Made by a program: the position numbers and the translations under genes
The notes under the pieces: generated by a model
Told to the model about the DNA's origin: nothing
The model's database searches: none
Seen by the model: only the letters and a program-made list of their open reading frames with translations
Shown: positions 15,597-25,883 of the stretch, piece after piece
Numbering within the stretch: the stretch's first letter is position 1
Layout of the letters: every line of letters starts with the position of its first letter
Assembly (NCBI RefSeq): GCF_000009985.1
Contig: NC_007626.1
Span: forward strand, 4,567,788-4,631,787
Reading direction: 5' to 3'
Length of the DNA stretch: 64,000 bases
Source of the DNA: Paramagnetospirillum magneticum AMB-1
GTDB lineage: Bacteria > Pseudomonadota > Alphaproteobacteria > Rhodospirillales > Magnetospirillaceae

Positions 15597-16466
15597 CTAC
15601 TCTGCGCCGCTCTGCTGCTTCATGCGGAAGGGATGGCGGGGATAGACGCCCAGGATGCGGACCTCGTGGCTGAAGAAGTCCAGTTCCTCCAGGGCCAGAC
15701 GCAGATTGCGCTGGGTGGGGTGGCCTTCCACGTCGGCGTAGAACTGGGTGGCGGCGAATTCGCCGCCCACCATGTAGCTTTCCAGCCGGGTCATGTTGAT
15801 GCCGTTGGTGGCGAAACCGCCCAGCGCCTTGTACAGCGCGGCGGCCACGTTGCGCACCCGGAACACGAAGGTGGTGACGCAGGGCTGGTTGGGATTGGGC
15901 TCCAGCGCCTCGCGGGCCAGGACCACGAAGCGGGTGGTGTTGTGCTCGGCGTCCTCGATCCCCGCCTTCAGCGACACCAGGCCATAGGCCTCGGCCGCCA
16001 GTTCCGAGGCGATGGCCGCCATGGTGGGGTCCTGGCGCTCGGCCAGCTCGGCCGCCGCGCCGGCAGTGTCGGTGCCGACGATGACCTTGAGGCCCAGTTC
16101 GCGGATCAGGTTGCGGCACTGGCCCAGGGCGTGGACGTGGCTTTTCACCGTCTTGATGGTGTCGAGCGTCGCGCCGGGAACCACCAGCAGGTGGTGGCTG
16201 ATGCGCTCGAAATGCTCGGCGATGATGTGCAGCCCGGCATAGGGCATCAGGTGATGCACGTCGGCGACCCGGCCCGCCACCGAATTGTCGATGGGGATCA
16301 TGGCATAGCGGGCGCGGCCCTCGCGCACGGCGGCGAAGGTGTCCTCGAAGGTGGCGCAGGGCAGCGGCTGCATGCCGGGATAGGCATTGCGGCAAGCCAG
16401 ATGGGAATAGGCGCCGGGCTCGCCCTGGAAGGCGATAGCCTGATCGGGATTGGGCTGGTCGTTCAT
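15597..16466 (-). CDS. pheA: Prephenate dehydratase
   Basis: This 289-residue monofunctional prephenate dehydratase makes phenylpyruvate for phenylalanine synthesis. The catalytic domain is at about 10-190: FQGEPGAYSHLA, the IPIDNSVAGRV loop, and the NTTRFVVL motif with the catalytic Thr. The C-terminal ACT domain is at about 200-285. Its GGFATNGINMTRLES stretch corresponds to the phenylalanine-binding GALA/ESRP region, so feedback inhibition by Phe is expected. No chorismate mutase domain is fused. It follows kdsB on the same strand, with 7 bases between the kdsB stop and the pheA start, and the two are likely cotranscribed, as in many alphaproteobacteria. Confidence 0.95.
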   Translation of the reverse strand: MNDQPNPDQAIAFQGEPGAYSHLACRNAYPGMQPLPCATFEDTFAAVREGRARYAMIPIDNSVAGRVADVHHLMPYAGLHIIAEHFERISHHLLVVPGATLDTIKTVKSHVHALGQCRNLIRELGLKVIVGTDTAGAAAELAERQDPTMAAIASELAAEAYGLVSLKAGIEDAEHNTTRFVVLAREALEPNPNQPCVTTFVFRVRNVAAALYKALGGFATNGINMTRLESYMVGGEFAATQFYADVEGHPTQRNLRLALEELDFFSHEVRILGVYPRHPFRMKQQSGAE

Positions 16467-16473
16467 GCGGGAC

Positions 16474-17214
16474 TCAGGCTTTCAGCAGGGCACGCGCCCG
16501 TTCGAGGTCGGCGGGAGTATCGACACCCAGCGGAACCGTGTCAACCAAGGCGCAATCGATGCGCATGCCATTCTCCAGCGCCCGCAACTGCTCCAGCTTC
16601 TCGCGGCTTTCCAGCACGCCCTGGGGCAGGCTGACGAAGCGCTCGAGCGAGTCCCGGCGATAGGCGTAGAGCCCGATGTGATGATAGTGCGGCCCCGCAT
16701 TGGCCGGCACGGTGGCGCGGCTGAAATAGAGCGCCCGGCCCACGCGCTGGCCGGGACGCAGCCCCACCACCGCCTTGACCACGTTGGGGTTGGTGCGCTC
16801 CTCCTCGTTGGTGATCTCGGTCACCAGGGTGGCGACGTCGACCCCCGGCTCGGCCAGAGGCGCGAAGACGGCGCGGATGATCTGGGGGTCCAGGGTGGGA
16901 AGGTCGCCCTGCACGTTGACGATGGCATCGAACCGGCCCTCGGGGTCGAGCTTGCGCACCGCCTCCCACACCCGGTCCGAGCCGGACGGATGGTCGGGGT
17001 CGGTCATCACAGCCTGGCCGCCATGGGCGTGCACCGCATCGAACACCTCGGCCTCCGAGCAGGCCACCACCACGGGGCCAAGCCCGGCCTGCACCGAGCG
17101 GCGCCAGACATGGATGATCATCGGCTCGCCATGGATGTCGGCCAGGGGCTTGCCCGGCAGCCGGGTGGCCTGCATGCGGGCGGGAATGACGATGATGGGG
17201 GTGAGTTCGGCCAT
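16474..17214 (-). CDS. kdsB: 3-deoxy-manno-octulosonate cytidylyltransferase (CMP-KDO synthetase)
   Basis: This 246-residue nucleotidyltransferase activates KDO with CTP for attachment to lipid A, in the cytoplasm. The N-terminal signature IPARMQATRLPGKPLADI, the DHPSGSDRVWEA substrate block, and NVQGDLPTLDP, equivalent to the family QGD-P motif with the metal-binding Asp, are all visible. The length is standard. It heads the kdsB-pheA pair. The start is 101 bases from the divergent hisN, and the spacer contains a GTTAATACGC stretch but no clear operator. Confidence 0.96.
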   Translation of the reverse strand: MAELTPIIVIPARMQATRLPGKPLADIHGEPMIIHVWRRSVQAGLGPVVVACSEAEVFDAVHAHGGQAVMTDPDHPSGSDRVWEAVRKLDPEGRFDAIVNVQGDLPTLDPQIIRAVFAPLAEPGVDVATLVTEITNEEERTNPNVVKAVVGLRPGQRVGRALYFSRATVPANAGPHYHHIGLYAYRRDSLERFVSLPQGVLESREKLEQLRALENGMRIDCALVDTVPLGVDTPADLERARALLKA

Positions 17215-17315
17215 GGGTGATCCGTGTGTGTATCAGCTAGTTAATACGCACCCTATCCACATCCGCCATTTCGCGCCACACTCGGGCGCGTCGCAACGGC
17301 ACGGAAACGACAAAC

Positions 17316-18092
17316 ATGACCGCCTGTCCCTCCGAATTCATCGCCCTGGCCGAGAAACTGGCCGATGCCGCCCGCCCGGTCGTCCGGAAATACTTCCGCA
17401 CCCCGGTGGCGGTGGACGACAAGGCCGATTCCAGCCCGGTGACCATCGCCGACCGCGAGGTGGAAGCGGCCATGCGCGCCATCCTGGCCGCCGAGGCGCC
17501 CTCCCACGGCATCCTGGGCGAGGAACATGGGCGCGAGAATTGCGACGCCGAATACGTCTGGGTGCTGGACCCCATCGACGGCACGGCGGCCTTCATCACC
17601 GGCAAGCCCAGCTTCGGCACCCTGATCAGCCTGGCCCGCAACGGCACGCCCATCCTGGGCCTGATCGACCAGGCCTTCACCAACGAGCGCTGGCTGGGCG
17701 CCCTGGGCCGCCCCACCACCTTGAATGGCCAGCCGGCCAGGGTGCGGGCCTGTCCCGATCTGGCCCATGCCTACGCCTTCACCACGGCGCCGGAATTGTT
17801 CTGTGAAGCGACCCGTCCCGCCTGGGACCGCATCGCCGCCGGGTGCAAGCGTCCCCGCTACGGCTGCGACTGCTACGCCTATGCCCTGCTGTCCTCGGGG
17901 TTCTGCGATCTGGTGGTGGAGGCGGGCCTCAAGCCCTACGACTTCGCCGCCCTGGTGCCGGTGGTCGAGGGAGCGGGAGGAATTATGACTGACTGGTCAG
18001 GTAAGCCACTGACCATCCATTCCGACGGCAAGGTCTGCGCGGCGGGCGACCGGCGTCTTCATGCGGAGGCGCTGGGGGTTCTCAACCGATGA
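17316..18092 (+). CDS. hisN: Inositol monophosphatase-family phosphatase, likely histidinol-phosphatase
   Basis: This 258-residue Mg-dependent phosphatase of the IMPase fold has the metal-binding GILGEEHG (Glu near 70) and the signature WVLDPIDGTAAF (about 87-98). The C-terminal GLKPYDFAALVPVVEGAGG is equivalent to the WDxAAG motif. Among IMPase families, the variant 'DPIDGT-A/R-F...GKPSFGTLI' and 'LKPYDFAALVPVVEGAGG' fit the HisN histidinol-phosphatase subfamily, which performs the penultimate histidine step in actinobacteria and many alphaproteobacteria. A broader inositol-phosphatase role is not excluded. The stop overlaps the nth start (ATGA), implying coupled translation. Confidence 0.85.
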   Translation: MTACPSEFIALAEKLADAARPVVRKYFRTPVAVDDKADSSPVTIADREVEAAMRAILAAEAPSHGILGEEHGRENCDAEYVWVLDPIDGTAAFITGKPSFGTLISLARNGTPILGLIDQAFTNERWLGALGRPTTLNGQPARVRACPDLAHAYAFTTAPELFCEATRPAWDRIAAGCKRPRYGCDCYAYALLSSGFCDLVVEAGLKPYDFAALVPVVEGAGGIMTDWSGKPLTIHSDGKVCAAGDRRLHAEALGVLNR

Positions 18093-18724
18093 CCCCCAAG
18101 CAGGCCGACCGCTTCTACGCCCTGCTGGCCGAGCGCAATCCCGAGCCCAAGAGCGACCTGGAATACGCCGATCCCTACACCCTGCTGGTGGCGGTGGTCC
18201 TTTCGGCCCAGGCCACCGATGCCGGGGTCAACAAGGCGACGCGGCCGCTGTTCGCCCGGGTCAACACGCCCCAGGCCATGGTCGAGCTGGGCGAGGAGGG
18301 GCTGGTCCAATCCATCCGCACCATCGGCCTGTACAAGACCAAGGCGAAGAACGTCATCGAGCTGTCGCGCCGCCTGCTCAGCCTTCACGGCGGGCAGGTA
18401 CCCCACGACCGCGCGGCGCTGGAGGCCCTGCCGGGGGTCGGGCGCAAGACCGCCAACGTGGTGCTGAACATCGCTTTCGGCGAGCCCACCATCGCCGTGG
18501 ACACCCATTGCTTCCGCGTCGCCAACCGCACCGGACTGGCGCCGGGCAAGACGGTGGAGGCGGTGGAACAGGGCCTGATGAAGGCCACCCCGGCCAAATG
18601 GCTGCAGCACGCCCACCACTGGCTGATCCTGCACGGCCGCTATACCTGCAAGGCCCGAAAGCCGGACTGTGCCGCCTGCGTGGTGCGGGAGCTTTGCGCC
18701 TTTGACGGCAAGGAGACGGTTTAG
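18089..18724 (+). CDS. nth: Endonuclease III
   Basis: This 211-residue bifunctional DNA glycosylase/AP lyase removes oxidised pyrimidines. The helix-hairpin-helix LPGVGRKTA (about 114-122) contains the catalytic Lys, and the catalytic Asp is in VDTHCFRVANRTGL. The C-terminal [4Fe-4S] loop has Cys spacing C-x6-C-x2-C-x5-C (CKARKPDCAACVVRELC, about 188-204). It starts within the hisN stop codon (ATGA) and its last 4 bases overlap the convergent bacteriohemerythrin gene. Confidence 0.96.
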   Translation: MTPKQADRFYALLAERNPEPKSDLEYADPYTLLVAVVLSAQATDAGVNKATRPLFARVNTPQAMVELGEEGLVQSIRTIGLYKTKAKNVIELSRRLLSLHGGQVPHDRAALEALPGVGRKTANVVLNIAFGEPTIAVDTHCFRVANRTGLAPGKTVEAVEQGLMKATPAKWLQHAHHWLILHGRYTCKARKPDCAACVVRELCAFDGKETV

Positions 18725-19137
18725 GAGCCGTAAGCACCCGCCACGTAGGGCTTGAACTCCATGTCGCTGTTGACGATGTGGCTGACCAGCCAGGTGGCCA
18801 GGGAATCGCCCAGGGTGCGAACGATGCCGCTGCGGACCTCGTCGCAGCCATCGGTGAAATGGGCCAGCACGGCGTCCAGGCGCTTCATCAGCATTTCGTG
18901 GGCGGTGCGGTGGGATTCGGTTTCGGGAAAGCCGACGGCATGCTGCAGGGCTTCCTCGCGGGCGAAGTGTTCGCGGCACAGATCGGTCAGGTCGCGAAGC
19001 GTCCGGCCGATCCCGGCACAGTCGATTTCCAGACCCGCGGCCACCTCAAGCCGGGCAATCAGCTCGATCATCCGCCGATGGTCGGCATCGATGATCGGAT
19101 CGCCGATCGCCAGCGCCTCGTTCCAGGCGATTGACAT
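18721..19137 (-). CDS. Bacteriohemerythrin
   Basis: This 138-residue single-domain hemerythrin binds O2 at a non-heme di-iron site and serves for O2 delivery, storage or sensing, or NO scavenging. All ligands can be read: His20 (DADH), His57 and Glu61 (HFARE), His76 and His80 (HRTAH), and His120 and Asp125 (HIVNSD). ATG 19137 is chosen because the fold begins directly at MSIAWNEAL and GGGAGGGG precedes it. The longer frame upstream is non-conserved and overlaps the next gene. It is not closely similar to the hemerythrin tail of the chemoreceptor at 0.7-3.1 kb beyond the ligand set. Magnetospirilla are known for unusually many hemerythrins. Confidence 0.93.
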   Translation of the reverse strand: MSIAWNEALAIGDPIIDADHRRMIELIARLEVAAGLEIDCAGIGRTLRDLTDLCREHFAREEALQHAVGFPETESHRTAHEMLMKRLDAVLAHFTDGCDEVRSGIVRTLGDSLATWLVSHIVNSDMEFKPYVAGAYGS

Positions 19138-19209
19138 CAGACCCCTCCCGGTCGATACCCGAACTCCCGTCCCGGACTCTACCCGAGGCGGGCAAAGGGG
19201 GAAAGCCGG

Positions 19210-19704
19210 ATGATGGTCGTATCTCACGTGGTGCTGGGGGTGTCCGCCTGGACCCTGGCACAGCGGGCGGGGCTGGCCGTTCCCCTGGGGCCGGAGGGCG
19301 CGGCGGCGGCGGCCCTGGGCGCCCTGCTGCCCGACATAGACCATCCGTCATCCTGGCTCGGCCGCCGCCTGTGGCCCATCTCCAAGCCGATCTCCATGGT
19401 GCTGGGCCATCGCGGCCTGACCCACTCCCTGCTGGCGGTCATGGGCGGTCTGGCGGTGCTGATGCTGGTGGAGCCGGGCCGGGGACTGGTCCGCCTGGCC
19501 GAGCCGCTGGCCCTGGGCTATCTCTCCCATCTGGCGGCCGATGCCCTGACGCCGGCGGGCGTGCCGCTGCTGTGGCCCTGGAAGCAGCGCTTCGGCGTGG
19601 GGCTGTGCTCCACCGGGGGCGTGATGGAATGGCTGGTGGTGGCGGCGGTCGCCGCCGCCACGGCCTTCCTGACCGGGCTGTCGCCCGGCCCCGTCTGGGG
19701 CTGA
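19210..19704 (+). CDS. Membrane-bound metal-dependent hydrolase, YdjM/DUF457 family
   Basis: This 164-residue integral membrane protein has about four hydrophobic segments. The family metal-binding residues are visible: His6 (VSHVVLG), LLPDIDHPSS (about 40-49) and GHRGLTHS (about 70-77), plus a late SHLAADAL block. YdjM in E. coli is SOS-induced and structurally related to phospholipase C-like hydrolases, but no substrate is known. It is divergent from the bacteriohemerythrin (72 bases between starts) and convergent with the DUF4337 gene (6 bases). I see no LexA box in the short upstream gap. Confidence 0.85.
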   Translation: MMVVSHVVLGVSAWTLAQRAGLAVPLGPEGAAAAALGALLPDIDHPSSWLGRRLWPISKPISMVLGHRGLTHSLLAVMGGLAVLMLVEPGRGLVRLAEPLALGYLSHLAADALTPAGVPLLWPWKQRFGVGLCSTGGVMEWLVVAAVAAATAFLTGLSPGPVWG

Positions 19705-19710
19705 CGCCCC

Positions 19711-20316
19711 TTACAGATGGATAAGCGTCGGCGCCAGCCAGCCCAGCAGGCCGAAGGCGATGCCCAGCGCGCCCAGTCCGCCCGCCACGAAGGACAGGGC
19801 CAGCATGCCGGTGACCACCGAGGCCGAGGCCAGCACGATGGCGATCTGCAGGGCGGCGGCGCCGTATTCGAACATGTGATAGGCCGACAGGGCCTTGTCG
19901 CGGCGGGCTTCCTCGCTCTTGGCCTTAGCGGCCAGTTCCTTGCGGCCCTCGCCGGTCTCGGGCTCGGAATCGTAGCGGCTGGCGGTGGCGCGCCATTCGG
20001 CCGCCTTCTTGGCGACGCCGTCCGACGGCGGGGCCGAAAGCTCCAGGGCGTCGGCGGCGGTGCGCAGCGTGGTCGAGCGGATATGCTTGGCCTGATAGAA
20101 GGCCCACAGGTCGTTGGCGTGGATATTGGCCGACAGCGAGGTGTTCTGGGCGCTCTTGCCGCCGGCCTCGATGATGGCCAGCAAGGCGGCGAGAACGCTG
20201 ATCAGCACCGCGATCTTCTTGTTGCGGCTGGCCTTGCCTTCCTTGTGGGCATGTTCCTCGTGGTGGTCGTGGTGGGCGACCTCGTGGATGGTCTCGTGCG
20301 TCTCGTGGGCTTCCAT
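19711..20316 (-). CDS. DUF4337 family membrane protein
   Basis: This 201-residue protein has a His-rich, Glu-rich N-terminus (HETHETIHEVAHHDHHEEH) that could bind metal or only be disordered. One TM lies at about 35-57, followed by a soluble helical region (about 60-140, SANIHANDLWAFYQAKHIR, the DUF4337 hallmark), and two TM segments at about 145-200. Family function is unknown. ATG 20316 is chosen because AAAGG lies 6 bases upstream. An upstream ATG at 20352 adds 12 residues and cannot be excluded. It is divergent from the yciI gene, with about 60 bases between starts. Confidence 0.85.
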   Translation of the reverse strand: MEAHETHETIHEVAHHDHHEEHAHKEGKASRNKKIAVLISVLAALLAIIEAGGKSAQNTSLSANIHANDLWAFYQAKHIRSTTLRTAADALELSAPPSDGVAKKAAEWRATASRYDSEPETGEGRKELAAKAKSEEARRDKALSAYHMFEYGAAALQIAIVLASASVVTGMLALSFVAGGLGALGIAFGLLGWLAPTLIHL

Positions 20317-20375
20317 GACCGGCCTTTTTTCCGTTACCTTAGGGGGCTTCATATCCGAATTCGGAGTATCAGAGT

Positions 20376-20651
20376 ATGTTCATGGTCCAGTGCAAGGACA
20401 AGCCCGGTCATCTTCAGACCCGCCTCGACAACCGCGCCGCCCATCTGGAATACGCCAAGACCTTCCTGGACAAGATGATCATCGGCGGCCCGCTGCTGAC
20501 CGATGACGGCCAGGGCATGATCGGCAGCGCCTTCGTGTTCGACACCGACAACCGCGCCGAGGTGGAGGCCTTCCTGGCCAACGACCCCTATGCCAAGGCC
20601 GGCCTGTTCGAAAGCGTCAGCGTCATCCGCTACAAGAAGGTCCTGCCCTGA
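20376..20651 (+). CDS. YciI family protein
   Basis: This 91-residue YCII-domain protein has a ferredoxin-like fold. The conserved His in RAAHLEYAKTFLD and the Asp in the C-terminal DPYAKAGLFESVSV block, both thought to form a putative active site, are present. The central GGPLLTDDGQGMIGSAFVF is typical. It is first in a three-gene operon: its stop (TGA) overlaps the start of the EVE gene (TGATG), and the EVE gene in turn overlaps the Rieske gene. YciI next to an EVE-domain gene is a common alphaproteobacterial arrangement. The biochemical role is unknown. Confidence 0.9.
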   Translation: MFMVQCKDKPGHLQTRLDNRAAHLEYAKTFLDKMIIGGPLLTDDGQGMIGSAFVFDTDNRAEVEAFLANDPYAKAGLFESVSVIRYKKVLP

Positions 20652-21064
20652 TGGCCTTCTGGCTTGTCAAGTCCGAGCCCGGCGCCTGGTCGTGGGACGA
20701 TCAGGTGCGCGACGGCGTGACCGCCTGGACCGGGGTGCGCAACTATCAGGCCTGCAACAACCTGAAGGCCATGAAGCTGGGCGACCGGGCGTTCTTCTAC
20801 CACTCGGTGGACGAAAAGCGCATCGTCGGCGTGGTCGAGGTGGTGCGCGAAGCCTATCCCGACCCCACCGCCGAGGACCCGCGCTGGATGTGCCCGGACC
20901 TCAAGGCGGTGGCCCCCCTGGCCCGGCCGGTCACCCTGGCCGAGATCAAGGCCGATCCCCGGCTGGCCGAGCTGCCGCTGCTGCGCCAGAGCCGGCTGTC
21001 GGTCTGCCCGGTGGACGAGGCCTCGTGGCGGCTGCTGTGCGACCTGGGCGGGGTGACGGCTTGA
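20651..21064 (+). CDS. EVE domain-containing protein
   Basis: This 137-residue EVE/PUA-like protein begins FWLVKSEPGAWSWDDQ, the characteristic start of stand-alone EVE proteins (thymocyte nuclear protein 1 type). The conserved GVRNYQACNNLKAMKLGDRAFFYHS core, the WMCPDLKAVAPLARPVTL block and SRLSVCPVDEASW follow. EVE domains bind modified bases in DNA or RNA, with aromatic-cage residues in the W-x-G-V-R-N-Y region. Its position inside an operon with YciI and a Rieske protein suggests housekeeping rather than a defence role. It has no linked restriction-like genes. Confidence 0.92.
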   Translation: MAFWLVKSEPGAWSWDDQVRDGVTAWTGVRNYQACNNLKAMKLGDRAFFYHSVDEKRIVGVVEVVREAYPDPTAEDPRWMCPDLKAVAPLARPVTLAEIKADPRLAELPLLRQSRLSVCPVDEASWRLLCDLGGVTA

Positions 21065-21390
21065 AGACCCTCTGCGCGCTGGAGTCCATCCCCGATCCCG
21101 GCGCCCGCGAGTTCCGCGCCATGGTCGATGGCGAGAAGCGCCGCGTCTTCGTGGTGCGCCGGGGTGGGCAGGTCTTCGGCTATGTCAATTCCTGCCCGCA
21201 TGTGGGGGCACCGCTCAACCTGGAAGACAACAAGTTCCTGGACCTGTTCCAAACGTCGATCCTGTGCGCCAACCACTTCGCCCTGTTCGAGATCGAGAGC
21301 GGCCGCTGCACCCGCGGCCCCTGCAACGGCCAGTCGCTCCAACCCTTTGCTGTCGAAATCCGCGACGGACAGGTCATGCAACTGGAATGA
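21061..21390 (+). CDS. Rieske [2Fe-2S] ferredoxin-like protein
   Basis: This is a 109-residue soluble Rieske protein. The two cluster-binding boxes CPHVGAP (C-x-H) and CANHFALF (C-x2-H) are intact, separated by a 22-residue loop. An unusual NLEDNKFLDLFQTS insert between the boxes is typical of small Rieske ferredoxins of this group. There is no signal peptide or membrane anchor, so it is a cytoplasmic electron carrier or regulatory ferredoxin. The start is taken as TTG 21061, overlapping the EVE stop as TTGA. An ATG at 21121 would remove the first beta strand. It is last in the YciI-EVE-Rieske operon. Confidence 0.87.
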   Translation: MKTLCALESIPDPGAREFRAMVDGEKRRVFVVRRGGQVFGYVNSCPHVGAPLNLEDNKFLDLFQTSILCANHFALFEIESGRCTRGPCNGQSLQPFAVEIRDGQVMQLE

Positions 21391-21544
21391 TTGCAATTCC
21401 ATGATGGCATGGCACCTACCCCTTTGAGCGGGCTTGTTTCGTCATGGCGAGTCGAACATAATCATCAGCCTGCTTACTGGGGAAACATCCCGCGCCAGCC
21501 ACCAAATGGACGCGGGTCAATCAGAAAAGGGAGACACCCCCAAG

Positions 21545-23482
<1,938 letters not shown>

Positions 23483-23506
23483 TACTCCACGCCAAGTGGG
23501 AAGACA

Positions 23507-23541
23507 GAGGCCCGCGGAGCAATTCGCGGGCCTCACCCTTT
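23507..23541 (+). terminator. Terminator after acs
   Basis: There is a 10-bp perfect stem, GAGGCCCGCG / CGCGGGCCTC (23507-23516 and 23525-23534), with an 8-base loop, followed by ACCCTTTT. Confidence 0.8.
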
Positions 23542-23575
23542 TCAAGGCCCTCTTTCTCAAGCAAGGATCACCCCG

Positions 23576-24388
23576 GTGCTGATGATCATGGTCAAGACGG
23601 TGCTGGGCCTGGGCGGGGTTTACCTGCTGCTGGTCGGTTTCGTCGCCCTGATGCAGCGCGGCATGATCTACCACCCCGGCACCACCCGCACCCGTCCCGA
23701 CGAGGCGGGACTGCCCGAGATGGTGCCGGTTGCGCTCAAATCCGCCGATGGCTGGATCGCCACCAGTTGGTATGCGCCGCCCAAGATTCCGGGCCGCCCG
23801 ACCATCGTGTTCTTTCACGGCAATTCCGGCACCCTGGCCGACCGCGCCCATAAGGCCCGCGCCTTCCTCGACGCCGGCTTCGGCGTCCTGCTGGCGGAAT
23901 ACCGGGGCTTTGCCGGCAATGCGGGCCGCCCCAGCGAACAGGGGCTCTACGCCGATGCCGAGGCGGCCGTCCGCTGGCTGACCGGCCAGGGCGTGCCGTC
24001 GCGCCGTCTGGTTCTTTACGGCGAGTCGCTGGGCTCGGGCGTCGCCATGGAAATGGCCATGCGCCACGACATCATGATGCTGGTGCTGGAAAGCCCCTTC
24101 ACCTCGCTGGCCGATCTGGCGCCGGCCTATGTGCTGCCGCCGCTGGCCCAGATGCTGACGCGGGACCGCTACGACAACCTGCTCAAGGCCGCCAGCCTGC
24201 GGGTGCCGCTGCTGGTGGTGCACGGCGACAAGGACCAGCTGGTGCCGGTAACCATGGGCCATGCGGTGCTAAACGCCGCCGACTCCGTCAAGGAAGGGCT
24301 GTTCCTGCCCGAGGCCGGCCACAACAATCTGTGGGAGCATGGCGCGGGCAAGCGGGTGATCGACTTCATCTCGCGCCAAATGGTCTGA
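23576..24388 (+). CDS. Membrane-anchored alpha/beta hydrolase (Bem46/YfhR-like)
   Basis: This 270-residue protein has an N-terminal TM anchor at about 5-27 and a serine-hydrolase domain facing the periplasm or membrane surface. The oxyanion-hole block FFHGNSGTL, nucleophile motif GESLGSG, acid region HGDKDQLVP and C-terminal GHNNLWEHG with the catalytic His are all present, so it is probably active as an esterase, thioesterase or lipase. The substrate is unknown. GTG 23576 is chosen because AAGGA lies 8 bases upstream. ATG codons at 23582 and 23588 are close alternatives. It is convergent with ccmB, with an R2 repeat between. Confidence 0.87.
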   Translation: MLMIMVKTVLGLGGVYLLLVGFVALMQRGMIYHPGTTRTRPDEAGLPEMVPVALKSADGWIATSWYAPPKIPGRPTIVFFHGNSGTLADRAHKARAFLDAGFGVLLAEYRGFAGNAGRPSEQGLYADAEAAVRWLTGQGVPSRRLVLYGESLGSGVAMEMAMRHDIMMLVLESPFTSLADLAPAYVLPPLAQMLTRDRYDNLLKAASLRVPLLVVHGDKDQLVPVTMGHAVLNAADSVKEGLFLPEAGHNNLWEHGAGKRVIDFISRQMV

Positions 24389-24450
24389 AAAGCTGAAGGG
24401 TTCGGGAAGCCATGCTTCCCGATTGGGGGATCGGGGGCAAACGCCCCCGA
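24389..24450. repeat. R2 modular hairpin repeat, copy A
   Basis: The element starts right after the hydrolase stop codon and contains two hairpins: CGGGAAGC-CAT-GCTTCCCG and CGGGGGC-AAAC-GCCCCCG. The same two hairpins recur at 36267-36327, and the second alone at 34020-34039. It lies between convergent genes (hydrolase and ccmB) and may act as a two-way transcription end. Confidence 0.75.
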
Positions 24451-24481
24451 AGTGGAGCCGTTCCCCAACCCGCTTAACGCT

Positions 24482-25147
24482 CTATTCCAGCGCCTGCCGC
24501 AGCGCCGCGGCGCTGGCCCAGGGGGCGAGGACCAGGGCGGCGGCCAGCATGGCCGACAGGATCAGCAGATGGGGCTTGGCCGACAGGCCCTGCACGGCGG
24601 CATCGATGGCCCCCACCCCGAAGATCAGCACCGGGACGTACAGCGGCAGGATCAGCAGCGACAGCAGCACCCCGCCCCGCCTTGCCCCCAGCACCAAGGC
24701 GGCGCCGATGCCGCCCACCAGGGACAGCACCGGAGTGCCCAGCGCCATGGCGGCCAGCAGGGTCAGGAACCCGTCCTCGTGCATGTGCAGCAGAACGGCC
24801 AGCACCGGCGCGGCCACCATCAGCGGCAGGCCGGTGGTCAGCCAGTGGGCCAGCATCTTGGCCGCGACCACCACGCCCAGGGGCGCCGGGGTCAGCACCA
24901 GCAGCTCCAGCGAGCCATCCTCGTAATCGGCCTGGAACAGCCGGTCCAGCGACAGCATGGAGGCCAGCAAAGCGGTGACCATCAGCACCCCGGCCGCCAC
25001 GCGCTCCAGCACATTGGCTTCCGGCCCGATGCCGAAGGGAAACAGCACCACGGTCAGCACGAAGAAGGTCACCACCATGACGCTGTCCGAGCCCTGGCGC
25101 AGGGCCAGACGCAGGTCGCGGCGAACCACCTCGACAAAGCGGTTCAT
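24482..25147 (-). CDS. ccmB: Heme exporter protein CcmB
   Basis: This 221-residue integral membrane protein with about six TM segments is the permease-like subunit of the CcmABCDE complex, which releases holo-CcmE for cytochrome c maturation. The N-terminal block FVEVVRRDLRLALRQGSDSV and the loop DRLFQADYEDGSLELL are CcmB hallmarks. Its start overlaps the ccmA stop (ATGA on the minus strand), giving a coupled ccmA-ccmB unit. The rest of the ccm genes are about 19 kb away on the other strand, a split arrangement that occurs in several alphaproteobacteria. Confidence 0.95.
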   Translation of the reverse strand: MNRFVEVVRRDLRLALRQGSDSVMVVTFFVLTVVLFPFGIGPEANVLERVAAGVLMVTALLASMLSLDRLFQADYEDGSLELLVLTPAPLGVVVAAKMLAHWLTTGLPLMVAAPVLAVLLHMHEDGFLTLLAAMALGTPVLSLVGGIGAALVLGARRGGVLLSLLILPLYVPVLIFGVGAIDAAVQGLSAKPHLLILSAMLAAALVLAPWASAAALRQALE

Positions 25148-25797
25148 GGAAGCTCCTCCGCCACGGCGAATTGATCCAGATGCAGTTCCTGGGCGCCCGG
25201 CATGTTGATGTCGGCATGGGTGGACAGCACCACCATGCCGCCCGCCGCCCGGTGCTCGGCCAGCACGTCCTCGAGGACCTTGATGGAGGCCTTGTCCAGC
25301 GCCGTGGTCGGCTCGTCCAGCAGCCACAGCGGGCTGGGAGCAGCCAGCAGGCGGGCCAGATTGGTGCGGCGTTTTTGCCCCGCCGACAGCATCTTGCCGG
25401 GAATGGTGGCCAGCCGCGCCAGCCCGAAGCGCGACAGCGCCGCGTCCACGGCCCGCCCGGCCCGCTCGGCGTGGGGATCGTGCAGGTGCGCCCAGAACCG
25501 CAGGTTCTCGGCCACCGAAAGCACCGGCTTCACCGCGTCGTGATGCCCCAGGTAATGGGTGCGCGCCGCATGGGCCTCGGGGTCCTCGGCCAGGGCCTCG
25601 CCGTTCCAGGCCAGCAGCCCGTGGGCGGGCTTCAACAGCCCGGCCAGCACGCGCAGCAGGCTCGACTTGCCCGAGCCGTTGGGCCCCAGCAAAACCAGGG
25701 CGCCGCCCGCCGACAGGGAGAACCCCAGCCCGGCGAACACCACGCGCCCGCCGCGCACGCAGGCCAGATTCTTGGCGGAGAAGGTCGAATCGCTCAT
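25144..25797 (-). CDS. ccmA: Cytochrome c biogenesis ATP-binding protein CcmA
   Basis: This 217-residue ABC ATPase has Walker A LLGPNGSGKSSLLRV (about 37-50). The signature region is LSAGQKRRTNLARL, where the usual LSGGQ is replaced by LSAGQ, the form expected in CcmA. Walker B is LWLLDEPTTALD and the switch His is in STHADIN. It powers release of heme-loaded CcmE together with CcmB and CcmCD. ATG 25797 is chosen because the protein then begins at the conserved MSDSTFSAKNL. An ATG 12 bases upstream is possible, and neither has a strong Shine-Dalgarno. The start is 86 bases from the divergent DUF748 gene. Confidence 0.95.
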   Translation of the reverse strand: MSDSTFSAKNLACVRGGRVVFAGLGFSLSAGGALVLLGPNGSGKSSLLRVLAGLLKPAHGLLAWNGEALAEDPEAHAARTHYLGHHDAVKPVLSVAENLRFWAHLHDPHAERAGRAVDAALSRFGLARLATIPGKMLSAGQKRRTNLARLLAAPSPLWLLDEPTTALDKASIKVLEDVLAEHRAAGGMVVLSTHADINMPGAQELHLDQFAVAEELP

Positions 25798-25883
25798 GGC
25801 CCGCACCATGGCAAAAATCGCGGCACTTGACGAGGGGTGTTTGCCCTATTGCCTTTTTCCACGGCCGACCGATCATAGGACGT

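Noticed and set aside
20590..21390. 266-codon frame spanning the EVE and Rieske genes
   Set aside because: Its first half is an out-of-frame reading of the EVE protein; only the Rieske part after TTG 21061 is conserved.
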